From assembly GCA_012274445.1 (NCBI GenBank), contig JAAROD010000014.1, forward strand, positions 179,001 to 243,000: a DNA stretch of 64,000 bases, given 5' to 3'. Source of the DNA: Sclerotiophoma versabilis (lineage: Eukaryota; Ascomycota; Dothideomycetes; Pleosporales; Didymellaceae). The position numbers and the translations under genes were made by a program. Each line of letters opens with the position of its first letter. Positions within the stretch are counted from its first letter, which is position 1. Below, in pieces: positions 34,312 through 45,259 of this stretch. The notes under the pieces were generated by a model. It had not been told where the DNA came from. It worked only from the letters and a program-made list of their open reading frames with translations, and searched no databases.

Positions 34312-36750
34312 TTAAAACTGCTGCGGATGAACCTTTAGTCGCTTCATGTGGTCCTTCTTTGAAGTAAGTGGCTGCGTAGTTGCTCCCTTGTTATCGAATT
34401 TGCGCTTAATTGACACGGAATGGCGCGACGTCTCTGTACCAGGAATCTGATGGTGAACTTGTTGGACTTGTCTCTTGAAATCTGGAAGTAAAGTCTCCAG
34501 CTGCTCTCGGACGCGTCGATGACCCGGAAGCAGGTGCAAACCATTATCAAGAAGTTCGTCAGTAGCACGCGCGAAGTCCTGGAGGAGATCCATGGCCTAT
34601 TTGACATGCTGTCTGCAACATACTTTCCAGGAGTCTACTTGAGCGTCGACTAACTTCTGCTCCATGGCCACTTGGAACGGCAGCTTCGGCCAGTCCGGAG
34701 CAACGAGACACTCGAGCAAGTGAGCGTATGATCCCTTTCCAGGTTGAACAAGTTGCTGTTAAAAAATATTTTGATAGATATTCTTCAGCTCGAGTGCGAT
34801 TGGGTATTTTATGTTGACTTCGGTCTTGTAGAGCAAATGAATCTCCCGCAGCTTGCTCTGGAGCAGAGCTGCCATCTTGCCGTGTGCCATACCGATTCGG
34901 CGAGTAGTGGTCTCAAGCAGCTCGTTAGTTCTATGCTTTAGGTCTGGATTTTCTTTGTAGCATTGGATGTGCTTCCTGAGATCTTTGAGGACAACTTGCA
35001 TTGGTTCATCGAGCTTGACAGCGATGCATTTCGTCTCATTCTGCATCTTTTTGTGCCATCGATTGATGAATGCGATCATTGTGTTGAGAATCTCTTGGTT
35101 CAGATTGAGACCCAGTCCTGCACCATTAGTCGAGATGCCATTCTCCTTGAGCATCTTGGAGAAATTGGGATAGTACATGGTCGGACTGTCGAGAGCCTGA
35201 ATCACAGCCTTCAGGCTGGTGTCGATACTGGAGTTGACTCCATTCTTACTGAAAGGCTTGACTGTACCTTTTTTGGGAAGATATGTGGCAAGCTTCTCAA
35301 TGCTGGAGCGAACAAGTGGTAGTTGTTTTGCCAGATACTCACGCATCTGCACGCAACCGCCATCGTCGTCGAACTTCTCGAGAATACGCTTGGTGCGTGT
35401 TAAAATGTCTGGCAGAGCCTCAGAGAGATGGTAAGCAGCGTTCTGTAGTTCGTTTGTGCCGGCGAATGGAAGAGGTAGCGGCGCAGTCTCGGCAGACCAG
35501 TCGCTTCCGGTGTCAACTTGGGCTTTTCGTTGTCGTCTTCGGCATGTTCGTCGCCTAAGCACAGACTGTACTCTCGAGATGAAACGGACAGTATGTCAGC
35601 GTCCTTATCTCGCATCGATAGACTGACAACGTTTGCCTCGCGTTCGATATATCCCTTTCTTGTTTCTTTGAGCACATAGTCCCGGGTAAGCACGCACAAG
35701 TCTTCTATCTTCAGCGTCTCAATTGGCAATTGCTTCGATGTAAGTAAGATACTCTTTGAGTAGTGGGAATGGCGCTTCTTTGCGTTTGTTGCCATGCTTA
35801 CGGATGCCAGCGAAAAGTTGCTACTCACGTTATCATCACCGTAACCTGTTTCTTTGTCAGATTGTGATTATGTGTTGTGTTAGATCCGAGATCCTTACCT
35901 GGCAGATTGAGAGAAAACGCCAACATTGTTCCTGAGAAGAAGATATCCAGTCTCAACACGCACTGACTTGGTAAGTGGCCAGACTTTGACAACCACCTCT
36001 TGAAAGTCGGGCAACTGTTCATCGCTGATCGCATCAGACTCCGAGAACCCACCCCTGAGACTGAGCTTGTTCAGATATCGCCTGGCCGCATCTATGCAGA
36101 GGTCTGCAAAACTAACGTTTTCGATATCCACATTATTGAGATCATCTTGTAGGACGTTGATTCGCTCTTTATTGCCCTCAGTATCGAAGATGATGTCAAA
36201 GAAAGACTTGGCTGTTTTGGCGCGTCGTAAGACTGACGGACGTATGACTCTTTGGCGTGGAACATTACTGTTGGATGTCGTTGTTCTCGTTCTGCGGCTT
36301 ACGAGGAAAAGCATCTCGACATCGCCGCGCCCGCTCCTGGGCGAATTCCCTAACCTCTTCATCGCTGAGGTACTCGACGCGAATATCGCTCTCTGTGGTG
36401 TCATCGCTAGCACCAGCTTTGTGCGCAATTATTGTCGGGCATGCAGTGCAGGCCGACGAGCATGCAGAAACGTTGACAAGATCGCGGTTGAAAACAATGT
36501 TGACGAGTGAACTCTTTCCGTTGCCCTATTCACCCAGAAAAAAAAGCAGCAAAGAATTGCTCACCGCGCGGGATGATGTGGGCAATTCTCAGAGCGGTGT
36601 TCAGGTTGGCAGCTTCGGTGTCATTGGGAGAATGACTGCAGACCACATGGAGAAGTGGTGTGCACATCTCTTCAATGCCGGTGTTTTATCTTCTCGTGTT
36701 CCAGCGTATACCACTCGTCATCGGGGAACTGTTCGGGGTTCGAATTGTAC
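34312..36750 (-). pseudogene. Decayed dynamin-like large GTPase (paralog of 37631-40424)
   Basis: Broken copy of the neighbouring GTPase gene, same strand and order. Matching blocks appear in different frames. An N-terminal DDEWYTLEHEKI lies near 36700 (intact copy: KLWYTLDHRGIEAK). NGKSSLVNIVFNRDLVNVSA at about 36460-36525 is the P-loop region. AKSFFDIIFDTEGNKERINV lies near 36190. NPDLKHRTNELLETTTRRIG lies near 34900. The C-terminal DLLQDFARATDELL lies near 34590. Lesions: a frameshift between WYTLEHE and GIEEMC; a TAG inside the P-loop at 36526-36528; a frameshift before the G3 motif, where DLPG has become NLPG (codon 35906-35908); loss of about 200 nt including the G4 NKAD region; a frameshift near 35465; a TAA at 34759-34761; and a TAG at 34597-34599. 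The 34759-35562 stretch remains a long open frame, so a truncated C-terminal product is conceivable but unlikely. Confidence 0.85.
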
Positions 36751-37106
36751 GTAGCTGGTTCGTTGCTGCCCAATCGTAGGGTCGAACTGCGCCTTGTACT
36801 GCGAGATTGAGGGGATCGCTTCGAGAGGCTTCGAGCTGATGCATTGCCAAAGTCTGCCACTAAAAGTAAAATTTTTGCCGGTAACACCATGAACGATACA
36901 AACACCCACCTGGGATCAGGAAATGTGGGGTCTCTGAATTGTGACATTTGTAACGTGAAGTAGCTGCTATCAGTACTTGGGCTTTGAAAAGACAGAAGTT
37001 GTGTGGTGTAAGAAATCAAGTTGGATGCTGTGGGAGTTAGTGTAAGTAGATATAACGGTTGACCTGAGATAATCCAAGCTGCGCTATCAAGTGAAAGAAG
37101 ATTCAT

Positions 37107-37630
37107 CTATACAGATTGCGAGAAGTGGCGCTGTGGCCGCTGTGAATGAGGCCGCAAATGAGCCAAGGTGAGAGAAAAGTCCTCGCTGTTGATACTACTT
37201 AGCTGAACTGAAGGCGCTGTACTGATGAAATTTGAACTTATCAGACAAATGAATGAAATTGGGCAGTCCGGTTCATGTGAAGCGTACACTGGAAGACCAA
37301 GAATGGAGCGACGAACGACCCAAGCTCGAACAGAGAATGGAGCAGAACCATGGCTGGGTGTGGTGTGTGTGCGGAAAATCATAAGGAGGTAAACGTAATC
37401 AGTGGTCAAGAAGTCACCAGTCGAACTGAAGAAACGGTAGGTGATGTGAATTGACACTACATTACTTCGATAGCTTTGTACCAACATTGACCCGACTCTT
37501 GTAGAAGCGTCGCGTCACGAAGACCCTCAAAACAAGAGTCGCAGCCCGTCTCCTACTTATACCAAATTACGTGCGCTAAGTTCTCCGAATAGAGTTCTTG
37601 TCGTCATTGATAGAGAAACATAACACGCGC
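37107..37630. other. Spacer between tandem GTPase copies
   Basis: About 520 bases. A short frame at 37107-37487 has no motif. It probably contains the 3' UTR of the intact GTPase gene and the remains of the pseudogene promoter. Confidence 0.4.
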
Positions 37631-40424
37631 TTAATCTTCATGCTTGATAGCGACCGCGCGACTACTCTCGCGTCTGCCCTGAGGAGTCGATAGCAGAGTA
37701 GGCAGATTAGAAGTAAGCTTAGCCTTCTTGGTGACTCGCTGAGCTTCTGTGCCTGGGAACTGCGCTTGGATCTGGAACAAAGTTCGCTGGAACTCGGGAA
37801 TGCGTCGTGACAGCTTTTTTCGAACTTGCAAATGCTCGGTCGACTCGTGGTCATCCTTGGCTACCAGGTTCTGCGTGACAACTGCAAAGTCCTCTAAGAG
37901 TTGAAGCACTTCATTGGCGAAATTATCGCAGATTGATTGCCAGTCTTGTATTTGCCGATTGATGATCTGCGTCTGCATAGCGTCAAGGACTGACGTTTCT
38001 GTCCTGGTGGTCTGGGTAATCAAGCGGGTGAGCTCTTCCCGCTTGTAATCACCAACCTTCCTCTTTCCTACATACATCTGCGAGACACGAAGGTAGATAT
38101 GTTTCATCTGCCGAGCAATAGGGCAATGGACATCGTTCTCGGTGGCGAAGTGTATGTAGGTCCCGTTAACAGAACTTCCAAGGGTGGCCATCAGCCTTCC
38201 TTGCGCAATCGAGATTCGCCGGGTGGCCTTCTTGAGTGCCTCGTTTGCTCGGTGTTTGAGTTCTGGATCCGCTGGAGTTTGGTCGAAGCGGTGTTGGATA
38301 TCATGGAGGAATACTTGCACTGACCCTTCAAACAGGTGGCCAAGGTCTTCGACTCTGCACACCGTCAAGTCTCTCCATCGCTTCAGCTGGCCTTTATATT
38401 TCTTGAGGATTTCATCATTCATGTTCCTTCCCTTAGCCTTTCCATTGAGGGGTATACCGTTTTCGCGTAGCATCTTCCTGAACGAGCTGTAATGGACTTT
38501 GGGTGTACCCCACGAGTCTACCATGGTCTCAAGCTTCTCAACGATCTTCTGTCTTTCCTCATAGGTCCAGGGGTTCGAAATCAAAGCGTATGGTTCCCTG
38601 ATTGACATTTCCTTGAGTTGCTCGCTCAGTTCTGGCATCCGTCGACTGAGATGGGTCCGCAATTCGGTGTACGCATCATCATCTTCAAACTTCTCGAGAA
38701 TTCTTCCAATCTGATCTTCGATGTCTGGGAGAATTTCGAAAATGTGATCTGTGAGGTCTTTGTAATTTGCCTCAGCTGGCAGGGCAAGCAAGAAGTGTCG
38801 GAGGAAGGGGATACCCGAAACCTCTGGCTCACACAAAGGATCTTCGAGACGAAAATGGTCTTTCCAGTTCATGTATTGCCCGGCAGAGACTGAGAAGACC
38901 TCTATGCCTTTGGCCAACATCTGCTCCCTGATATGACCAGCCTCTCGCTTGATGTATGCCAACTGGGCGTCTTTGGCCAAGTCTTTTCTGTAAGCTCGCA
39001 CAAGCGTGGGATCTTCCGAGGTCAACTTGGCAGCATTGCCCAGGCATGCCTTGAGCGACACAAACGGTTCTTCGCTGATGTTACCGATCAGTTTGAAGAT
39101 CTCAGCGGCTCCTGTAGTCAAGAACGACTGTGAACCTTTGTCAGCACCAGGCGAGAAACCGAGAAGATTGAGGCTTACATCTGCTTTATTGAGGACGAGA
39201 ATCGTGCTCTTCGCTTCGTGCTCACGGACTGCACGAGTAAGATAACGATTTTGGATCGTGCTTGATAGGTACCTATCGCTTTTAGCTACAACCATCTCGA
39301 AGTTTGCCTGTCGACGATAGTCGTTCACGACAGCAGTACGTGTCTGGTTCAAGTCCCCATAGCCTGTCATTGTAAGAATTGGTTGTATCGACCGGCTTTG
39401 ACAACTCACCAGGCAAATCCAGGAAGCAGATACCATTTCGTAGCAGAATGGAACCTGTCGAAATCGTGATGGACTTGACGAGTGGCCATATAGTTGTGGC
39501 GAACTCTCTGTGATGCGGCAGTTCCTCATCCGAAATATCGGTGTAGACTAAGCTACCTGTAGTTGCATGCATTTCAGCCAGATGCTTCAAAGCAGTTTCG
39601 ACACAGTGGTCCAAGAAACGACCATCTCCGAGGTCTGGTTCTTGCAGCCAGGCCTCCAGGTCTTCAAGTGCGTTCTGATCATCCTTGGTGCTGAAAATGG
39701 TTTGGAAGAAACCCTTCGCTGTATCAGCACCGCGCTGCAGGGATTCAGAGACTTTTCGCTTTCCATCTGTGGATCGTGCTGTTGGCAAAGCGTCCTCCTC
39801 ATCGGAAGAATCATCCATCGCATTATCATTCTCGTCTCCGCTCATGGAAGCATTCAGAGTTGAGGAGCCATACACATCGGCATAGCGCCGAATTTGTTCT
39901 TCAACGAACTCGGCAATCTCGTCTTCCTTGAGAAATTCGATGTTGATATCGCTGTTCTTCGTGTCATCCAGGGCACCTATCTTGTGTTGGATAATGGTAG
40001 CGAAAGCGGTGCAAGCGCTGGAGGAGGCGGAGACATCGACTAAGTCTCTGTGGAGTAGTGCGTTGATCAGAGAAGACTTGCCAATACCCTGGTCTCCGAC
40101 CACCGCAATGTTGATCTTCGTCGGAGCAGGCGTGGTTTTCGCGGAATTAAGGGCCAGGACGAGATCGTTGGTTTCTTGGTCGACGGATGCGTATTTGCCA
40201 ACTGACCTTAGAAGCTTCTTGCACATAGCTTTGACCTTGGCTTCGATACCTCTGTGGTCAAGAGTATACCAAAGTTTGCCTGGAAGCTCCTCGCAGCTAG
40301 GCTCATATACGCTGTCAAGAGCGTGCTCCTGGCGCTGACCCTGAGCTCGCTGAGTCTTCCATGTCTGGAAGTCAAGACGACGCTCAGGCTCTGACAACTC
40401 GGAGAACGGCCGTTTCGGCGGCAT
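37631..40424 (-). CDS. Dynamin-like large GTPase (nuclear GTPase SLIP-GC-like)
   Basis: Two exons, 40424-39410 and 39363-37631, giving 915 residues. The ATG at 40424 gives MPPKRPFSELSEPERRLDFQ; codons just upstream lack ATG. The GTPase core is complete: G1 GDQGIGKSSL near nt 40085, G3 FLDLPG directly at the intron (split Gly codon), and G4 LNKAD near 39180. An acidic insert (SGDENDNAMDDSSDEEDA) lies between G1 and G3 near 39820. The C-terminal half is a long helical stalk (about 38900-37750) ending in a basic tail with a KKAKL nuclear-signal-like motif. Architecture and motifs match fungal relatives of SLIP-GC (NUGGC), a nuclear dynamin-family GTPase group that is expanded and poorly characterised in filamentous ascomycetes. 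It lies next to a decayed paralog, indicating tandem duplication. Function is unknown. Confidence 0.85.
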
Positions 40425-40904
40425 ATTGCACAAATGCTAGTTGGAGGGAGATGATGGAATGGCAGTAAGGCGAGCTCGCTGAAAGAAAATTGGGGGATCA
40501 GTTGTCTACTGGCGCGCCAAGCGTGTACCGAAACTGCGTAGCGAAAGCGATAGCCAGAGGTGAAAGTGAAAGCGAATTAGTTGTCCCCATGCGTTGGGAC
40601 AACGAGGATGCTACGTCCAATCACTCTCATACGCAAATGACACCACCAATTGATCTAATGTAGATTGTGAAGACACCAAGTGAAAGAAAGGCGAAAAATC
40701 GCATGTGAAGCTCGCAGACGTGATGCACTGTGAAGGTGGGTAAAATATCAGGTGAGAGGAAATGTCGAACGCTACCAGTGGTAGAGTGTAATCTTTTTGA
40801 AATTGGATTATCTGATCTATGAAAAGACAGGAAGTGTAATAGTCTTCCTCTGTCATGATGGAGTCTGGTACAGAGCAAGCTGCAACGGTACTTTGAAGCC
40901 GTGC

Positions 40905-40956
<52 letters not shown>

Positions 40957-41520
40957 AATTTTCAGCAGGGAAATTTGGAGTCGACAAATACAACTTCTTG
41001 TGCCGTGCCGAGACAGAGACGATTATGCGAAAGTATATGTGCGCGTGGGAGTATCTGGTTCGAACATCAAGGCCTTTTGATGATGTCGATGGGGGTGACG
41101 GTTCGTCGGCGCTACGGATGGCGGCACTGGGGAAAGGTGATCGTCGGCGAGACAAGCATTGTCGATCCGCACTCCGGAAGAAGGTGTGGCCGGTTCCTGC
41201 AGTAGCTGCGTGACTCCAGACACCTCCCCAGAATTGTTTCGAGACGGCCGTTGCGATGGTTGACAGTGTTGACGGTGCGAGGGGCGGGTGTTCCTGCATG
41301 TGGGCGGCTTGGCGATTGACGTATGCAGGCCATCAGGCGATCGACGGTCCGCGAAACCTGAATCGCCCACTCTGGATGGCGGAAAACTGGAGCGTCCAGC
41401 AGGCTGCCCGCGTCCCAGCTCCGTCATGTTGAGCGCATCGCCGTGAGGCCAATTGGGCTTTTTGCAGGCCGCTTCTGCGCTGGACACGACCGACACTCCT
41501 CCTGAACCCTCCCTCCTCCG
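40425..41520. promoter_or_regulatory. Divergent intergenic region GTPase / cPLA2
   Basis: About 1.1 kb between divergent start codons, containing the AG microsatellite listed separately. A 301-codon minus frame (41023-41928) overlaps the cPLA2 5' exons and is rejected as a shadow. Confidence 0.45.
40906..40955. repeat. (AG)25 microsatellite
   Basis: An uninterrupted 50-base AG dinucleotide tract, about 480 bases upstream of the GTPase start and 565 bases upstream of the phospholipase start. Read on the minus strand it is a CT tract, a common element of fungal promoters. Confidence 0.97.
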
Positions 41521-44027
41521 ATGGCGCGCTTTGGCAATGCGCGCGACCTCGGCCAGCTCTGGCTGCGGGGAACGCGCCGTGGGTGAGCAAGCAGCCATGG
41601 GATTGTGAGAAGCGCATGTGCTGACGCCGCAGACTGCACACCCGAGCCAGCACAACCCCACGACCCAGCGCTGCTGCCTACAGCCTCCGCTACGGCCCGC
41701 CTCTCCTCCTCGCAACCCTCGGCGCCGGCTGCTGCATCTCCGCCCACTGTGCTCGTCCCATCCAGCTCGATGCGCCGTCCGCATGGTCGTCGTGGACTTC
41801 GCCCGTCGCGCGCTCGCAAAGCCGGAGTGGCTCCAGTGCCGCAGCGAACCGGGCCGAGCCAGAGCAGCGCGGACAGGATGCAGACAAGCCGGGGGAGCAG
41901 GAAGCCCCGCCACAGACGCGGGTCGCACACGGTTACAGCGCAGAGGAGGACAAGGCGGGAAACGTCACGTCAGCCTGGCAGACCATCACCACCAGCCTTG
42001 CGAGCCCCACCACGTCCGTCACTCACATTGGCGACTCCATCCTCGACTATGTCATCCCCAACTGGGTCAAGGTCCTGCCTGGCTTCGTCAAGAAGCTGCA
42101 GAACGAGCTGTCTATGGCGCCGGGATCGCTAGCAGAGGAGATCTGGTACGAGGCCAATGATCCGGAGATCAACCCCGAGATCATTTGGGACGCCTCAGTG
42201 CGAGTTTCAGACCAGCTGTGCGAGGACGAGCTGTCGTTCCGGGAGAAGCGGTCGCAGTTCACCAAAGCAGCCCTCGCACGCTATCTCGACATCCCAGAGG
42301 GCAAAATCCACCCCGATGATGTGCCTGTCATCGCCATGTGCGGTTCTGGCGGAGGCCTGCGCGCCCTTGTTGCTGGCACTTCCTCATACCTGTCAGCTAA
42401 GGAACATGGCCTTTTCGACTGCGTCACCTACACAGCTGGCGTCAGTGGGAGCTGTTGGCTCCAGACACTCTACTACTCCGACATCACCCAGCGCAGCCAT
42501 GCCAAGCTCATCCGCCACCTGAAGAACCGACTCGGCGTGCACATTGCCTTCCCACCAGATGCCCTCGAGCTGCTCGTCAGTGCGCCAACCAACAAGTACC
42601 TCTTGGCTGGACTGGTCGAAAAGGCCAAGGGCGTGCCTGACGCCGACTTTGGCATCGTTGACATCTACGGTGCACTCCTCGCCGCACGCTTGCTTGTGCC
42701 CAAGGGCGAACTGTCCGTCAGCGCATACGACTTCAAGGTTTCAAACCAGCGACGCTTCACCGACGATGGATCACAGCCTCTACCCATCTACACCGCAGTG
42801 CGACACGAGATACCACTCGCCGAACAGATCGACACAAAAGACCCTGTCGCTGCCGAGGCGAAAGCAAGGCGAGAAGCCTGGTTCCAGTGGTTTGAGTTCA
42901 CCCCATACGAGATGTGGTGCGAGGAGCTTTCTGCTGGAATTCCAACATGGGCCATGGGCCGCAAGTTCGAAAACGGACGCACAGTCTGGCGGGATAACGG
43001 TCTTGCCTTGCCTGAAGTGCGCGTCCCTATGCTCATGGGTATCTGGGGCTCTGCCTTCTGCGCAACACTGTCACACTACTACAAGGAAGTTGGTCCCTTC
43101 CTGCGTGGCCTTGCCGGCTTCGCAGCCATCGACGCCATGATTTCCGAGCGCGACGAAGACCTCGTCAAAGTCCACCCAATCGATCCCGCCTCCATTCCCA
43201 ACTATGCCCTCGGCATGCGCGAACTCCTTCCACCCTCCTGCCCCGAAAGCATCTTCACCCAGAAGAACTTCCAGTTCATGGACGCCGGCATGTCTAACAA
43301 CCTCCCCATCTACCCGCTCCTGCGCCCTGGCCGCAATGTCGACATCCTCATCGCCTTCGACGCAAGCGCCGACGTCCGCACAGACAACTGGCTCAAAGTC
43401 GCAGACGGATACGCCCGCCAGCGCGGCATCAAAGGCTGGCCCGTAGGCGCCGGCTGGCCGCCCGCCGACGAAACAATGGAAGAGATCCAACACGACCTCG
43501 ACGAGGCACAAGCCAACACCGAACAGCAAGCCAACAAAAAGATCGACGAAGCCAAAGCCCAAGACGCAGACAACAAGAAGAAGCACAAAGACCTAGGCTT
43601 CTGCAACATCTGGGTCGGCACCACCGAGGAACGCATCAGCCGCGACGAACCACCAGCATCGAAGCAAGTCGAGGAGGACTGGGAACTCATGCACGAACAC
43701 TCCGGCATCACCGTCGTGTACTTTCCGTTCCTCGCCAACCCCAAGGTCCCCGGTGTCGATCCGCGGAAGAGCGATTTCATGAGTACGTGGAACTTTGTCT
43801 ACACCCCTGAACAGATTGATAGTGTGGTTGAGCTTGCGCGGACGAACTACCACGAGGGCGCGGAGAGGACAAAGAGGACGGTGAGGGCTGTGTATGAGCG
43901 CAAGAAGAAGGTGAGGGAGGAACGCGAGAGGGCTGAGGCGGAGAGGAGGTGGCGGTGGAGACTGGCGCAGGGCAGAGTGGCGGGGCACCGGATGGGGGAG
44001 AATGATCATGGGGATCATTTTAGTTGA
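41521..44027 (+). CDS. Cytosolic-type phospholipase A2 (cPLA2/PlaA-like) with mitochondrial-type presequence
   Basis: Two exons, 41521-41582 and 41633-44027, giving 818 residues. The 50-nt intron has branch site GCTGAC. The short first exon (MARFGNARDLGQLWLRGTRR) joins in phase to GLHTRASTTPRPSAAAYSLR, giving an Arg-rich, acid-poor presequence, then a hydrophobic segment GPPLLLATLGAGCC (residues about 42-55) and a Ser/Pro/Gln-rich linker. The catalytic part starts around nt 42114. It has the oxyanion loop GSGGGLRALVAG near 42345 and the nucleophile motif GVSGSCW near 42440 (Ser of GxSGS). A catalytic-type Asp lies in FMDAGMSNNLPIYPL near 43277. These define the group IV (cPLA2, PLA2_B) fold, which hydrolyses sn-2 acyl chains of glycerophospholipids. 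There is no C2 domain. A Lys/Arg-rich helix ends the protein. The predicted location is mitochondrial inner membrane or intermembrane space, by inference. Confidence 0.9.
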
Positions 44028-44053
44028 ACGTGAACGTGGACGTGGACGTGAAA
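44026..44053. repeat. Short ACGTG(A/G) hexamer repeat at cPLA2 stop
   Basis: Four imperfect tandem units of GAACGTG/GACGTG immediately after the stop codon of the phospholipase gene. It is probably a small slippage repeat in the 3' UTR. Confidence 0.7.
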
Positions 44054-44245
44054 AAAGGACGGTGAGGAGAACGGATAATGTTGGATGTTGCATGATACCC
44101 ACTTGGCATAGAATGAAAGCTCTACACTTAATCCTCGCTTTCGCTGTGATCCATCTCTCAAGTCATGATCATGTATGCGTTCTTGATCTATATTCATTTC
44201 ACATTGCTCAAGTAATAAGCGCAGCGTACCGACAGCGAAACGTCT

Positions 44246-45259
44246 TTACAGCTTCGCCTGCTTCTCCCGCGCTTCCTGCGCCATCCGTATCAACGCGTAC
44301 AGCGTCTGCAGCCGGGGCATCTCGAACCCCCTCTCCCGCGCTATCCTAATCGGGTTACCAAGAATCACCTCAATCTCCATCCTCTTCCCCTGCTCCCAGT
44401 CCATGGCCATTGACGGCTTGCTGCCACTGGTGTTGCGCTGCGTGCTCCTGATGATTGCGTCGGGCGTGGCAAAGTCGGCGGGCATGGGCTGGCCGAGCAC
44501 TTTGGGCGCTGTTTCGAGTATTTCCTGCATCACGCCTTTCAAGTGGCGCTGTACTTCTGGGTCGTTGCTCATGGCGTGGTTTGTGGAGCCGAGCGTGAGC
44601 ACCGAAGACGGGTTCATGGATGCGTTGATGGCGATCTTGTGCCATCGGACCAGTTGCAGCTTGGCGTGGCTGTACGCCGAGGCGTCTTTGATTCCGCCCT
44701 CGACCAGCGCGGCGATGAAGGCCGCGTTCAAGTCTACCGCGGTGGCGTCACTGGGTTGCGCCGAGCCTGTGTCGAGGTGCGGTAGGTAGGGTCCGCTGTT
44801 GATTCGTGTCCAGCGGTTGTGCTTGATTTTGCCGTGCTCGGGCTGCGCGCAGGTTGCGATTGTTACGGCGCTGCATATCACCGCGCCAGGGAAGCGCTTT
44901 GCGTATGGCTGCTCGACGCCCAGGCCGTTCTGTATTAGGACGATTGCTGTGTTCTTGCTAACCAGGCCTTCTAGGATTTGCGAATCATCGCTGACGTCGG
45001 GGAGCGCTTTGGTCGAGACGATGATGTAGTCCCAATGTGTGTTACTCTTGCGGGCTTCGTCGGGCTTCGCAAATGTGTTGGCTGGTACAAAAGTGTAGTC
45101 GCCGTATTGAGGGGAGGTGATGTGGAAACCGCTTGCTTTCACGGCTTTGTAGTTAGAGCGGCAGATTACTGAGACGGCGAGGCCGGGGACGAGGGCGAGG
45201 CGTGAGGCGTAGAAGGCGCCGATTGCGCCAGCGCCTACTATGAGGATGTTCGTGGGCAT
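44246..45259 (-). CDS. Ketopantoate reductase (PanE/ApbA) family oxidoreductase
   Basis: Single exon, 337 residues. The N-terminus MPTNILIVGAGAIGAFYASRL is the GxGxxG Rossmann motif for NADPH. The conserved Lys lies in VSTKALPDV (about residue 87), and LIQNGLGVEQ follows. The C-terminal helical domain has WHKIAINASMNPSSVLTLG and ends in the family block PSMAMDWEQGKRMEIEVILG with NPIRIA. These fit the PanE/ApbA fold. Fungi hold several paralogs; only one is needed for pantothenate synthesis, and others act on unknown 2-oxoacids or lie in secondary-metabolite loci. Here it lies about 950 bases from a PKS start, head-to-head, which allows shared regulation but does not show it. Confidence 0.9.
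   Translation of the reverse strand: MPTNILIVGAGAIGAFYASRLALVPGLAVSVICRSNYKAVKASGFHITSPQYGDYTFVPANTFAKPDEARKSNTHWDYIIVSTKALPDVSDDSQILEGLVSKNTAIVLIQNGLGVEQPYAKRFPGAVICSAVTIATCAQPEHGKIKHNRWTRINSGPYLPHLDTGSAQPSDATAVDLNAAFIAALVEGGIKDASAYSHAKLQLVRWHKIAINASMNPSSVLTLGSTNHAMSNDPEVQRHLKGVMQEILETAPKVLGQPMPADFATPDAIIRSTQRNTSGSKPSMAMDWEQGKRMEIEVILGNPIRIARERGFEMPRLQTLYALIRMAQEAREKQAKL

Noticed and set aside
36526..36563. A 38-nt intron (GTGAGC...GAATAG) that would remove the P-loop stop in the GTPase pseudogene
   Set aside because: Too short, no branch site, no intron there in the intact copy, and it would delete half of the P-loop; other frameshifts and stops remain anyway.
41023..41928. 301-codon minus frame upstream of the phospholipase
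   Set aside because: Overlaps the in-phase first two exons of the plus-strand gene and shows only low-complexity Arg/Pro/Ser composition.
42114..42116. ATG at 42114 as the start of the phospholipase
   Set aside because: The same frame is open and protein-like upstream to 41633, and a well-formed exon and intron supply an ATG at 41521.
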